From contig NZ_QRCU01000037.1 of NCBI RefSeq assembly GCF_003369445.1, forward strand, positions 124,001 through 188,000: a stretch of DNA of 64,000 nucleotides, written 5' to 3'. Below the pieces are notes generated by a model, which was given only the letters and a program-made list of their open reading frames with translations, made no database searches and had not been told where the DNA came from. Shown one piece after another: positions 11,605-20,141 of this stretch. Both the position numbers and the translations under genes were made by a program. The DNA comes from Arthrobacter silvisoli (GTDB lineage Bacteria > Actinomycetota > Actinomycetes > Actinomycetales > Micrococcaceae). Position 1 is the stretch's first letter; each line of letters begins with the position of its first letter.

Positions 11605-11675
11605 GCCCCCCGGGGGCGTGCGGCTAGTCGAGCAGGGCGCGCCCCCCGGGGGCGTGCGGCTAGTCGAGCAGGGCG
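11605..11675. repeat. 36-bp-period tandem duplication across the ftsY stop codon
   Basis: A 35-base block beginning GCCCCCCGGGGGCGTGCGG occurs at 11605-11639 and 11641-11675. The right copy contains the real end of ftsY (the CTA at 11660-11662 is its TAG). The left copy repeats the last ~5 codons and the stop just beyond the gene. The duplication is therefore silent for the protein. Confidence 0.9.
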
Positions 11676-12871
11676 TCCACGAATGTCTCGGCCTCGAACG
11701 GCGCGAGGTCGTCGGGACCCTCGCCCAGGCCCACGAGCTTGACCGGCACCCCGAGGGCCTTCTGGATCGCGACGACGATGCCGCCCTTCGCGGTGCCGTC
11801 CAGCTTGGTGAGGACGATGCCGGTGATGTTGACCACCTCGGCGAAGACCTTCGCCTGGTTCATGCCGTTCTGGCCCGTGGTGGCGTCCAGGACAAGCAGG
11901 ACCTCGTCCACTTCGGCGAGCTTTTCGATGACGCGCTTGACCTTGCCGAGTTCGTCCATCAGGCCCACCTTGTTCTGCAGGCGGCCCGCGGTGTCGACCA
12001 TGACCACGTCGACTTCCTGTTCGATACCGGCTTTCACCGACTCGAAGGCGACGGAGGCAGGATCGGCGCCGTCGACGTCGGACTTCACGGTGGGGACGCC
12101 GACGCGCTTGCCCCAGGTGGCCAACTGCTCGGCCGCGGCGGCACGGAAGGTGTCCGCCGCGCCGAGGATCACGTCCTTGTCCTCGGCGACCAGCACGCGG
12201 GCAAGCTTGCCCACCGTGGTGGTCTTGCCGACGCCGTTGACGCCCACCACAATCATGACGGCGGGGTGGCCGTTCTTGCGTTCGACCTTCAGGCTGCGGT
12301 CCATGGTCGGATCGACGAGCTTGATGAGTTCCTCGCGCAGCAGCGCCTTGACGTGTTCCGGGCTGCGGGTGCCCAGCACTTTGACGCGCTCACGGAGGGC
12401 ATCCACCAGTTCCATGGTGGGTTCGGTGCCGAGGTCGGCAAGAAGCAGGGTCTCCTCGACCTCGTCCCAGACGTCCTCGTCGATCTTGTCGCCGGCCAGC
12501 AGGGCCAGCAGGCCCTTGCCGAGAATGTTGTTGGACTTGACCAGGCGGGCGCGGAGCCGCTGGAGCCGGCCTTCCACCGGGGCGGGTGTCTCGACCTGCA
12601 CGGTTTCGAGCCCGGCGGGCTCTTCCGTGAGGTCCACCTCGGGAGCCTCGGCTGCATCGACGACGCCGGCCGGAGCCTTCCGTTCGTCGACGGCACGGTC
12701 GCGCTCTTCCACCAGGGTTCCGCTGGCACGCGGGGTTGCCGGGTCGTTGGCGTCGCGCGTTCCAGGGTACTTGGCGGCGGATTTCCGCGCCTTCAGGAGC
12801 ACCGGGATCAGCCCGCCGATGACCACCAGGGCAGCGGCTATGGACAGGATAACGGGGAGGAGATCGTTCAC
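11660..12871 (-). CDS. ftsY: Signal recognition particle receptor FtsY
   Basis: The membrane GTPase that receives SRP-ribosome complexes. The 403-residue product starts with a real transmembrane helix (residues ~4-26), as in other actinobacterial FtsY, then an acidic/charged linker. The NG domain follows: P-loop GVNGVGKTTTVGKLA, DTAGR, and TKLDGTAKGG. It lies directly downstream of smc in the usual actinobacterial order, with about 45 bp between them, so co-transcription is likely. Its extreme 3' end is part of a tandem duplication. Confidence 0.97.
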   Translation of the reverse strand: MNDLLPVILSIAAALVVIGGLIPVLLKARKSAAKYPGTRDANDPATPRASGTLVEERDRAVDERKAPAGVVDAAEAPEVDLTEEPAGLETVQVETPAPVEGRLQRLRARLVKSNNILGKGLLALLAGDKIDEDVWDEVEETLLLADLGTEPTMELVDALRERVKVLGTRSPEHVKALLREELIKLVDPTMDRSLKVERKNGHPAVMIVVGVNGVGKTTTVGKLARVLVAEDKDVILGAADTFRAAAAEQLATWGKRVGVPTVKSDVDGADPASVAFESVKAGIEQEVDVVMVDTAGRLQNKVGLMDELGKVKRVIEKLAEVDEVLLVLDATTGQNGMNQAKVFAEVVNITGIVLTKLDGTAKGGIVVAIQKALGVPVKLVGLGEGPDDLAPFEAETFVDALLD

Positions 12872-12916
12872 TCCCCTAGCTTCTCACAGCCCGATGACGT
12901 CCCCCGCCGAAACCGG

Positions 12917-15900
12917 TTACACCTCGGCGTCGATGCGCTGGCTGATGACGGTGGACACCCCGTCGCCGCGCATGGTCACCCCGTACAGCGCGTCCGCTAC
13001 TTCCATGGTGCGTTTCTGGTGGGTGATCACGATCAGCTGGCTGGATTCGCGCAGTTCCTCGAAGATCGTGATGAGCCGGCCCAGGTTGGTGTCGTCCAGG
13101 GCAGCTTCCACTTCGTCCATGACGTAGAACGGCGAGGGCCGGGCCTTGAAGATCGCCACGAGCAGGGCCACGGCGGTCAGCGAGCGTTCGCCGCCGGAGA
13201 GCAGGGACAGCCGCTTGATCTTCTTCCCGGCGGGCCGGGCTTCCACCTCGATGCCGGTGGTGAGCATGTCGTCCGGCTCGGTCAGCACCAGCCGGCCCTC
13301 CCCACCGGGGAACAGGCGGGCGAAGACGTGGTCGAACTGCTTGGACGTGTCGGCGAAGGCTTCGGAGAACACCTGCTCCACCCGCTTGTCCACCTCTTTG
13401 ATGATGTCCAGCAGATCCTTGCGGCTCGCTTTCAGGTCTTCGAGCTGGGTGCTGAGGAACTGGTGGCGCTCTTCGAGCGCGGCGAATTCCTCCAGGGCAA
13501 GGGGGTTGACCTTGCCCAGGGCGGCGAGCTCGCGTTCGGCTTTGCGCAGCCGCTTCTCCTGCTCTTCGCGGACGAAGGGCTTTCCAGCGGGGACAGGTGT
13601 GCCGTCCTCGTCCACCTCGGCGCGCAGTTCGGCCCATTTGTCCTTGCCATCGGCAGGCAGCGGTACGGGCTGGTCCGGGCCGTAGTCCGCCACGAGCTGT
13701 TCCGGGGACAGCCCGAGTTCTTCGACGGAGCGTGCTTCGAGGGCCTCGATGCGCAGCCGCTGCTGGGCCCGGGCAAGTTCGTCGCGGTGCACCGAATCGG
13801 TCAGGCCGGCCAGTTCCCTGGCCAGCTCGTCGTTGCTGCTGCGCAGCCCGGCGAGTTCCTTGTCCCGTTCCTCCTTGACGGCTTCAGCCTGGTCCCGGGC
13901 GTCAGCGGCGAGTTCCACGGAGACGTCGATAAAGCGCACGGCGTGTTCCACGGCGCGTGCCACGGAGGCGGCCCGGGCGGCCTGGGCCTTGCGGCGCTCG
14001 GCCCGGCGGGCGGCTTCCTCACGGGCACGGCGTTCGGTGGCTGCCGCGCGTTCGAGCGACGCCGCCCGGTTGGCGGTGGCGTTGAGCTGTTCCTCGGCAC
14101 TGCGCAGCCCCAGGCGCACCTCCATCTCGTGGGCCCGGGCGTTACTGGCAGCTGCTGCGAGGGCATCCCGCTGTTCGGTGGACGGTTCGTCTTCCTCCGG
14201 GGCTTCCTGGGCCGCGGCGAGGCGCTCTGCCGCGGCCTCGAGTGCCTCTTCGGCGACGGCGATGTTCAGCTCGGCCTTCGCAAGCGAGTCGGCGAGGCGG
14301 TCGCTTTCAGCGACGGCGCTGCGCAGCTGGGAGTTCAGGTGCCCGAGCCGTTCAGCGACGGCCGCGAGCCGGGCGTCGGAGTCATGCAGCTTGTCAAGGG
14401 CGGCGTCGGTGCGTACTTGTGCCTCACCGCGGCGGGCTTCGGCGGCCGCCAGGGAGAAGCGGCCCCGTTCGAGCCCGGCGGTGAGGGCGGCGAGGCGGCT
14501 TTCGGCGTCGTCGACGGCGGCCTGCACCTCAAGCAGCGACGGCGCGTCCGCGGAACCACCGCTGACAGTCAGTGCCGTAAAGACGTCGCCGGCGCGGGTC
14601 ACCGCGGTCAGCCCGGGGTGGCGGGCGATCAGTTCCGCTGCGGCATCCAGGCCCTCAACGACGGCGGTGCCCGCCAGCAGGGCCGCCGCAACCGAGGCGT
14701 CCGCGCTGCCGTTGTTCGCACCGGCACCACTGCTCGCACGGATCAGCGCGGTGGCCCAGCGGGCGCCCTCCGGCAAGACGGGAAGCTGCCCGGCGTCCGG
14801 CTGTGCTGCTGCGCCGCCGTCCGCGAGCAGCAGCGACACCCTGCCGCCGTCGTCGTCCTTCAGGAGCTGCACCGCGGCCTTCGCGGCGTCGGAACCGGAC
14901 ACCACCACCGCGTCCGAATGGTTGCCGAGGGCTGCGGCGACGGCGGTCTCGTAGCCGGGTTCGACTGCAAGCATGTCGGACAGCGCGCCGAGCACGCCTT
15001 CGGCGCCGGAGGAGAGCACGCGGCCGGAGCCGTCCTTGCGGTTCAGGCCGAGCTGGAGGGCGTCGCGGCGGGCCGTGAGCGCGTCCCGTTCGCGGAGTTG
15101 TTCGCGCTCGGTGTTCCTGAGCATTTCGATCTCGGCCTCGATGCCGTCCAGGAGCGCGGTGGCCTCCTCGTACTCGGCGTCCAGGCTCTCCTCGCCGTCC
15201 TCCACCCCGGCCACCTGGGACTCGAGGGCGGTGAATTCCTGCTGCGCCAGGCGGCGGCGCTCCTCCCCCGCGGACATGGATTCGCGCAGGCGGCCGCGTT
15301 CGGCCTCGGCGGCCTCGACCTTGGACCGTGCCGCACCGAGCTGCCCGACGAGCCGGGCAATGCCTTCGCGGCGGTCGGCGGCGGCACGCAGCACGGCGGT
15401 CAGCCGCTTGTCCTCGGCGGCCGCCAGCTCCTCGGCTTCCTGGCGCGAGCGGCCGGCCCGCTCCAAGGCTGCGTTGCGGGCGACGATGTCCTGATCCAAG
15501 GCGGACTGTTCTTCCCGGACCCGTGCCGCCTGACGTTCGAGCTGTTCCGGGTCGCGCCCGGAATCGGGCACGGAATCGGAGCTGCCGAGCAGGCGGCGCC
15601 GTTCGGCGGCGAGGGATCCGAGTGCACGGAGCCGCTCGCGGGAGGCGGAAAGCTGGTACCAGGAATCCCGGGCCGCGTTCAGGCGGGGGGTGGCTTCGGC
15701 GGCGAGCCGCTCCACCTCGGCCTGGCGCTGCCGGCCGGCTCCGAGTTCCAGTTCCACCGCTTCGCGGCGTTCCTTCAGGGCGGCTTCGGTGGCGACGTCC
15801 TCTTCCAGGGTTTCGTTCAAGCGGACGAGTTCGTCGGCGAGCAGGCGGGCTTTCGCGTCGCGGACCTCGAACTGCACGGTCTGGGCCCGGCGGGCCACCT

Positions 15901-16528
15901 CGGCCTGCTTGCCGAGGGGCGTCAGCTGCCGGCGGATTTCGGCCGTGAGGTCGCCCAGCCGCTGCAGATTGGACTGCATGGCCTCAAGCTTCCGGACGGT
16001 TTTTTCCTTGCGGCGGCGGTGCTTGAGGATGCCGGCGGCCTCTTCGATGAAGCCGCGGCGGTCCTCCGGGGTGGCGTGCAGCACCCGGTCCAGCTGGCCT
16101 TGGCCGACGATCACGTGCATTTCGCGGCCCAGGCCGGAATCGGACAGCAGTTCCTGGATGTCCAGAAGGCGGCAGGGCGAGCCGTTGATGGCGTACTCGG
16201 AGCCGCCGGCCCGGAACAGGGTGCGGGAAATAGTGACTTCGCTGTACTCGATGGGCAACGCGCCGTCGGTGTTGTCGATGGTGAGCGAGACGTGGGCGCG
16301 GCCCAGTGGCGGGCGCCCCGCCGTTCCGGCGAAGATGACGTCTTCCATCTTGCCGCCGCGCAGGGTCTTGGCGCCCTGCTCACCCATCACCCAGGCGAGG
16401 GCGTCCACCACATTGGACTTGCCGGAACCATTGGGACCAACCACCGCAGTGACGCCGGGTTCGAAGTCGAACGTCGTGGCCGACGCGAACGACTTGAATC
16501 CCCGGACAGTCAGACTTTTCAAATGCAA
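12917..16528 (-). CDS. smc: Chromosome segregation ATPase SMC
   Basis: The 1203-residue core subunit of the chromosome condensin. The N-terminal ATPase half has Walker A GPNGSGKSN (residues 31-39) in the usual MHLKSLTVRGFKSF context. Long Glu/Arg/Ala-rich coiled coils flank a central hinge (about residues 500-660). The C-terminal half has the ABC signature LLSGGERSLTA and Walker B FYVMDEVEAALDD. The length is normal for the family. It is upstream of ftsY. In actinobacteria its other neighbour is normally mutM-rnc; here that neighbour is 14 kb away because of the accessory block starting near 17.3 kb. Confidence 0.97.
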   Translation of the reverse strand: MHLKSLTVRGFKSFASATTFDFEPGVTAVVGPNGSGKSNVVDALAWVMGEQGAKTLRGGKMEDVIFAGTAGRPPLGRAHVSLTIDNTDGALPIEYSEVTISRTLFRAGGSEYAINGSPCRLLDIQELLSDSGLGREMHVIVGQGQLDRVLHATPEDRRGFIEEAAGILKHRRRKEKTVRKLEAMQSNLQRLGDLTAEIRRQLTPLGKQAEVARRAQTVQFEVRDAKARLLADELVRLNETLEEDVATEAALKERREAVELELGAGRQRQAEVERLAAEATPRLNAARDSWYQLSASRERLRALGSLAAERRRLLGSSDSVPDSGRDPEQLERQAARVREEQSALDQDIVARNAALERAGRSRQEAEELAAAEDKRLTAVLRAAADRREGIARLVGQLGAARSKVEAAEAERGRLRESMSAGEERRRLAQQEFTALESQVAGVEDGEESLDAEYEEATALLDGIEAEIEMLRNTEREQLRERDALTARRDALQLGLNRKDGSGRVLSSGAEGVLGALSDMLAVEPGYETAVAAALGNHSDAVVVSGSDAAKAAVQLLKDDDGGRVSLLLADGGAAAQPDAGQLPVLPEGARWATALIRASSGAGANNGSADASVAAALLAGTAVVEGLDAAAELIARHPGLTAVTRAGDVFTALTVSGGSADAPSLLEVQAAVDDAESRLAALTAGLERGRFSLAAAEARRGEAQVRTDAALDKLHDSDARLAAVAERLGHLNSQLRSAVAESDRLADSLAKAELNIAVAEEALEAAAERLAAAQEAPEEDEPSTEQRDALAAAASNARAHEMEVRLGLRSAEEQLNATANRAASLERAAATERRAREEAARRAERRKAQAARAASVARAVEHAVRFIDVSVELAADARDQAEAVKEERDKELAGLRSSNDELARELAGLTDSVHRDELARAQQRLRIEALEARSVEELGLSPEQLVADYGPDQPVPLPADGKDKWAELRAEVDEDGTPVPAGKPFVREEQEKRLRKAERELAALGKVNPLALEEFAALEERHQFLSTQLEDLKASRKDLLDIIKEVDKRVEQVFSEAFADTSKQFDHVFARLFPGGEGRLVLTEPDDMLTTGIEVEARPAGKKIKRLSLLSGGERSLTAVALLVAIFKARPSPFYVMDEVEAALDDTNLGRLITIFEELRESSQLIVITHQKRTMEVADALYGVTMRGDGVSTVISQRIDAEV

Positions 16529-16641
16529 GGTGGTTCGGAACTCCTCCAGTGGCAGCGTGTACTTCCAAATCTACTGCCCGACGCCGACAATCACCGGATT
16601 TGGGCGGGTCCAGAGGGGTTCCGGGCGGCCTCGTTCCCGGT

Positions 16642-17094
16642 TCAGGTTCGCGGGCGGCCGCCCGCGCCGGTGCCGCCGAGCAGCTGCTGGGCCTTGTTTT
16701 CAAGCCCGTCGTCGACGGCGTCGAAAATGATCGAGGCGAGCCAGACCACCACGGCGGCGAGCACCCAGCCGACCGTCCCGTTGATGCTGAAGCCGCCGGC
16801 GAACAGCGTGGTGAACCACAGTACGCCGAAGCTCAAGGCGAGCCCCGCCGCCCCCACCAGCACCTTCCGGGCGGCCTTCGATCGTCCCGGCAGCCCGCCG
16901 TCGGGCCGTTGGGCGTCCAGGCGCCGGAAAACGGCGGAGGCGGCCCCGCGCAGCAGAAGGCTGGCCGTGGTGAAGAGCAGCACCACCCAAAGGAAGCCGT
17001 CGCCGAGCCGGACGCCGGGCAGGATGGCGGCCGCCCAGAGCGTAATGGCGTTGAACACGAAGGCGATGGCCGTCCGGATGGCCCAGGCTTTCAT
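16642..17094 (-). CDS. Small membrane protein of unknown function
   Basis: About 150 residues from the ATG at 17094. Four hydrophobic segments are visible (FVFNAITLWAAAILPGV, FLWVVLLFTTASLLL, VLVGAAGLALSFGVLWF and VGWVLAAVVVWLASIIF). A basic loop (residues ~60-80) lies between the second and third, and the tail is Gly-rich and polar. I cannot place it in a named family. It sits between smc and the mutM relic, so it belongs to the conserved smc side rather than the accessory block. The ribosome-binding site is weak, and an in-frame GTG two codons upstream is also possible. Confidence 0.7.
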   Translation of the reverse strand: MKAWAIRTAIAFVFNAITLWAAAILPGVRLGDGFLWVVLLFTTASLLLRGAASAVFRRLDAQRPDGGLPGRSKAARKVLVGAAGLALSFGVLWFTTLFAGGFSINGTVGWVLAAVVVWLASIIFDAVDDGLENKAQQLLGGTGAGGRPRT

Positions 17095-17155
17095 GCCCAC
17101 AGTCTGCCACTGGAGACGGTGCCGCGGAACGGAGGTGTCGGAGGGAATCGAACTG

Positions 17156-17343
17156 CTACCAGCGGCCGTTGCGTGGCCGGGGCTGGCATACCGGGCAGGT
17201 GTGCGAGGAACGGTTCATGAATTGCTCACGCTTGATCACGCCCGCCAGCCCTGCTTCGGCGCAGCGCCGGCAAGGCTGCCCCGTCCTGCCGTAGGCGTCA
17301 AGCGAGCGGGCGAAGTAGCCGCCCTATTTACGTTTGTGACATT
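17156..17343 (-). pseudogene. Relic of a mutM-type DNA glycosylase 3' end
   Basis: On the minus strand the final ~50 codons read as the C-terminal zinc finger of a Fpg/MutM protein: [12 protein letters not shown], then [28 protein letters not shown] and a TAG at 17156-17158. All four zinc Cys are present. Just upstream, the matching continuation (INVTNVNRA, aligning with YVNVNG of MutM) is in another frame, and the GYFARS frame meets a stop. No N-terminal Fpg sequence precedes it. The GC content (about 67% by hand count over 17161-17340) resembles the core genome. It is probably the original 3' end of mutM, displaced by the accessory block (inference). Confidence 0.8.
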
Positions 17344-17539
17344 GATGTTGAGGAGAGCTCCCGAGGCGGCGTTTTCCCTGGACAGGACCGAGTACCGATC
17401 AAGAAAACGCCAGCGTGACGCACACCGCCCGCACATCAGAGTACGGCCTCCGGACTTCAACTCGGCAACTCCTCGGTCGAAAGAACAGTCAGTCATCCGC
17501 AAGCACGGACACGAATCAATCGAGGTCGACACTTCCACC

Positions 17540-17881
17540 CTACGACGACGATCCGGCTTCGCCTCCCCTACGTCGCTTGGCGTCTCGTTCAAGCAGGTGC
17601 TCCGTGAGCACCTGAGCGATGGCTGTCACCTGGTCACGCGTCAACGGCGGAGCGGCTTCTCGGATCTTCCGGACGTGCTCGTCATGTACAGCCGTGCCGA
17701 ACGCGTAGTCGAGGTCGGACACTCGGATCAGGGTCTTGATGACCGGGCGTCCGTCGCGGCCTCTCACTTTCTCGGTGCGTGCAGGAAGGCTGCTCCGCCA
17801 TATTCGCCGCCAGATGCTCTTTTTGCTGCAGCTGTGGCGCGCCGCCGCCGCGGCGACGTCGATCCATTCTTCTTGGTGCAT
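17540..17881 (-). CDS. Small helix-turn-helix DNA-binding protein
   Basis: 113 residues with AAGGAG five nt before the ATG at 17881, strong support for a real gene. The N-terminal third (EEWIDVAAAAARHSCSKKSIWRRIW, residues ~4-28) looks like a winged-helix/MerR-like recognition module. Then come KVRGRDGRPVIKTLIRVSDLDYAF, resembling the wing and beta-hairpin of such modules, and a charged C-terminus (DAKRRRGGEAGS). Excisionases and plasmid/phage helper proteins often have this size and layout. Its place just inside the left edge of the accessory block makes an excisionase-like role possible, but that is inference. No integrase is visible. Confidence 0.65.
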   Translation of the reverse strand: MHQEEWIDVAAAAARHSCSKKSIWRRIWRSSLPARTEKVRGRDGRPVIKTLIRVSDLDYAFGTAVHDEHVRKIREAAPPLTRDQVTAIAQVLTEHLLERDAKRRRGGEAGSSS

Positions 17882-18352
17882 CGGTCTCCTTCAGATCTAC
17901 AGAGCATCCAGTGAACAACTCGAATGCTGTTGTAACCCCGGCGACTCCGCAGTCCATGGATCCTTCGTCGGCGTACTGGAATCGTTTCACCGTATGCCCC
18001 GCCCGCAACCTGCCCGGTCACGGGGCCCTAAACGTGTACACTCGGCGTCATGCTTGGTGCGGAGAGGTCTGACATTGCCCAGCACCAAGTATGGGAAAAG
18101 GAGCAGGCCATTAAGGCAATCAGAAACTTCGTCACGCGGATGAAGGCGGAGTAGACCATACCAGAGCTGCCTGGCATCGTCGGTGACAAGGTGAATTACG
18201 TCGGAAACAAGGCCCCACTGTGGAAGCTGCCACGTTTGCTGCAGTCCATCCGGTTTTCCACCTACTCCATGACTCCCCTACTGGGTGCCTTCGACGGCAC
18301 ACCGAATCCTTCGTCGCGCCACACCTGCAATTCGCGGCGACAAGAGGGCACG
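17882..18352. other. 471-bp stretch with no convincing gene
   Basis: This lies between the HTH gene leader and the end of ptsI and is of lower GC than its neighbours. It holds only the 34-codon frame at 18050-18154. The plus-strand frame after that (IPELPGIVGDKVNYVGNK) is not recognisable as a protein family. I see no RNA gene, repeat or insertion-sequence end here. It looks like degraded island DNA. Confidence 0.5.
18050..18154 (+). CDS. Possible 34-residue peptide or gene fragment
   Basis: An ATG-to-TAG frame encodes a short peptide with an amphipathic, coiled-coil-like pattern (EKEQAIKAIRNFVTRMKAE). No good Shine-Dalgarno is visible and no family is recognised. It may be a fragment of a larger lost gene in the island border. 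Confidence 0.2.
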   Translation: MLGAERSDIAQHQVWEKEQAIKAIRNFVTRMKAE

Positions 18353-20068
18353 TTACAGTCCGAGGTCGTCCAGCACGGGCAGATGTTCTCGTACGATGCT
18401 ACGGGAGGTGGCCGCGCTCGGGGCTGCAAGTGCAAGGGCGGCAAGCTGCTGGGCCCGGGCCAGCGTAACGGTCTTCAGCACGGCCGCAACGGCTGACAGG
18501 GCCCGGGGGCTCATGGACAACGTGGTGACGCCCAAGCCGATGAGCACGGCGGCAAGGGCGGGGTCTGCTGCTGCTTCACCGCAGACACCGACGGGTTTCG
18601 CGGTCGCGGTCGCCGCTGCCGCGGTTGCGGCACCATCGGCTGTGAGCTTGACGAGGTGCAGCACCGCCGGTTGCCAAGGGTCGTTCAACGTCGCCAGGGG
18701 TCCGAGCTGCCGGTCGGCGGCCATGGCGTACTGGGTGAGGTCGTTGGTGCCGAGCGAGGCGAAGGAAACTTCGGACAGGACCGCCGCGGCGGTGAGCGCT
18801 GCCGAGGGGACCTCGACCATCACGCCGGGGGTCTTCAGCCCGGCCTCTGCACAGAGCGCGGCGAAGCGGGAGGCTTCCGCGGCGGTGGAGATCATGGGGG
18901 CCATGACCCACACCTCGGCCTCATGCTCCGCTTCGGCAGCCGCAATCGCGTGGAGCTGGCGTTCGAGGACACCAGGGCTGGTGAGGTCGGTACGGTAGCC
19001 GCGGACACCCAGGGCGGGGTTGGGCTCGTCGGCGTTGGTCAGGAACGGCAGGGGCTTGTCCGCGCCGGCGTCCAGGGTGCGGACGACGACCTTCTTGTTC
19101 GGGAACGCGGCGAACACGGCACCGTACGCGGCGATCTGTTCCTCGACGGTGGGTTCGGTGTCGCGATCCAGGAAGCAGAACTCGGTGCGCAGCAGCCCGA
19201 CGCCCTCTGCGCCTGCGTCTGCGGCCTTGACGGCGTCCGTGCCGGTGCCCACGTTCGCCAGCAGCGGGACCCGGTAGCCGTCAGCCAGGGCATTGTCACC
19301 GGTGAACGCGGCCAGGGTGGAGGCCTGGGTGGCCCACGCCTTCGCCGCGACCCGCAGTTCCTCCGACGGTTCGGTAGTGATGGTGCCGGCAGCGCCGTCC
19401 ACGTACACCTCGGTCCCGTCCGCGATGTCGTCCACGCCGGGGGCGGCGACGACGGCGGGCAGGCCCAGGGCCCGGGCCAGGATCGCGGTGTGCGACTGGG
19501 GCCCGCCGCCGGAGGTGATCAGGGCGATGACCTTGGCCGGGTCAAGGGTGGCGGTATCGGCCGGGGCGAGGTCCTCTGCGGCCAGGATGAACGGCCCCTC
19601 CGAGGACGGGATGCCCGGGGCCGGGAGCCCGCGCAGTTCGGCCACGATCCGGGCACGTACGTCCAGGACGTCCGCCACCCGTTCGGCCATGTACCCGCCC
19701 AGGCCCTTCAGCGTCTCGGCCACCGTGGCGGCGGCTTCCCAGACGGCGCGCTCGGCCGTCCGGGCACCGCCCGGGGCCTCCGGTGAAAGGAGCTTGACCG
19801 CGGACTTGATCAGCATCGGGTCGGCGGCCATCAACGCGGTGGCCTCCAACACCTCCTTGCCTTCACGCGCCGCGGTCGCGGCGCGGGAACGCAGCTCGGC
19901 CTGGACGGCCTTCGCTGCGTCCTTCACGCGGGCCGCCTGCGACTCGACGGTCACATCCGTGGGGATGTTCACGTTCGCGTGTGGTTCCTGCACGGGCTTG
20001 GGCATCTGCCGCACCGGACCCAACACCCGGCCCGGAGCAACACCAACACCACTGAAATTTTCCTGCAT
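18353..20068 (-). CDS. ptsI: PTS enzyme I (phosphoenolpyruvate-protein phosphotransferase)
   Basis: The first PTS phosphoryl carrier takes phosphate from PEP and passes it to HPr. It is 571 residues from the ATG at 20068 (AAAGGACC 3-9 nt upstream; the frame is open further up into licT). The N-terminal domain has the phosphorylated His in GGGPQSHTAILAR. The PEP-binding barrel has GVGLLRTEFCFLDR, ALGVRGYR and the GTNDLTQYA signature. It is the last gene of the beta-glucoside operon, 73 bp after licT. Having EI and HPr in the same operon as a sugar EII makes the locus self-sufficient. Confidence 0.95.
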   Translation of the reverse strand: MQENFSGVGVAPGRVLGPVRQMPKPVQEPHANVNIPTDVTVESQAARVKDAAKAVQAELRSRAATAAREGKEVLEATALMAADPMLIKSAVKLLSPEAPGGARTAERAVWEAAATVAETLKGLGGYMAERVADVLDVRARIVAELRGLPAPGIPSSEGPFILAAEDLAPADTATLDPAKVIALITSGGGPQSHTAILARALGLPAVVAAPGVDDIADGTEVYVDGAAGTITTEPSEELRVAAKAWATQASTLAAFTGDNALADGYRVPLLANVGTGTDAVKAADAGAEGVGLLRTEFCFLDRDTEPTVEEQIAAYGAVFAAFPNKKVVVRTLDAGADKPLPFLTNADEPNPALGVRGYRTDLTSPGVLERQLHAIAAAEAEHEAEVWVMAPMISTAAEASRFAALCAEAGLKTPGVMVEVPSAALTAAAVLSEVSFASLGTNDLTQYAMAADRQLGPLATLNDPWQPAVLHLVKLTADGAATAAAATATAKPVGVCGEAAADPALAAVLIGLGVTTLSMSPRALSAVAAVLKTVTLARAQQLAALALAAPSAATSRSIVREHLPVLDDLGL

Positions 20069-20141
20069 TATGGTCCTTTCAAAACCGAAAAAGTCCCTTG
20101 TTGCGGGAGGCTCATACCGAGCCTCGATACCCAGGGAAGAA

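Noticed and set aside
17131..17155. tRNA/tmRNA 3'-end-like string (minus strand GCAGTTCGATTCCC then TCC)
   Set aside because: It contains a T-loop-like GTTCGATTCC, but the T stem does not pair and no acceptor, anticodon or D arm precedes it; the preceding DNA is the mutM relic. It is not a tRNA and is too weak to call an attachment site.
11597..17914. A 2105-codon open frame on the plus strand
   Set aside because: It runs antisense to ftsY and smc and is an artefact of high GC at codon position 3 with few stops. Its translation is His/Gly/Ala/Gln-rich without recognisable domains.
18155..18190. Plus-strand IPELP codons resembling the MPELPEVE start of MutM
   Set aside because: Similarity is limited to five residues, the next residues do not match, and it is in the opposite orientation to the mutM relic.
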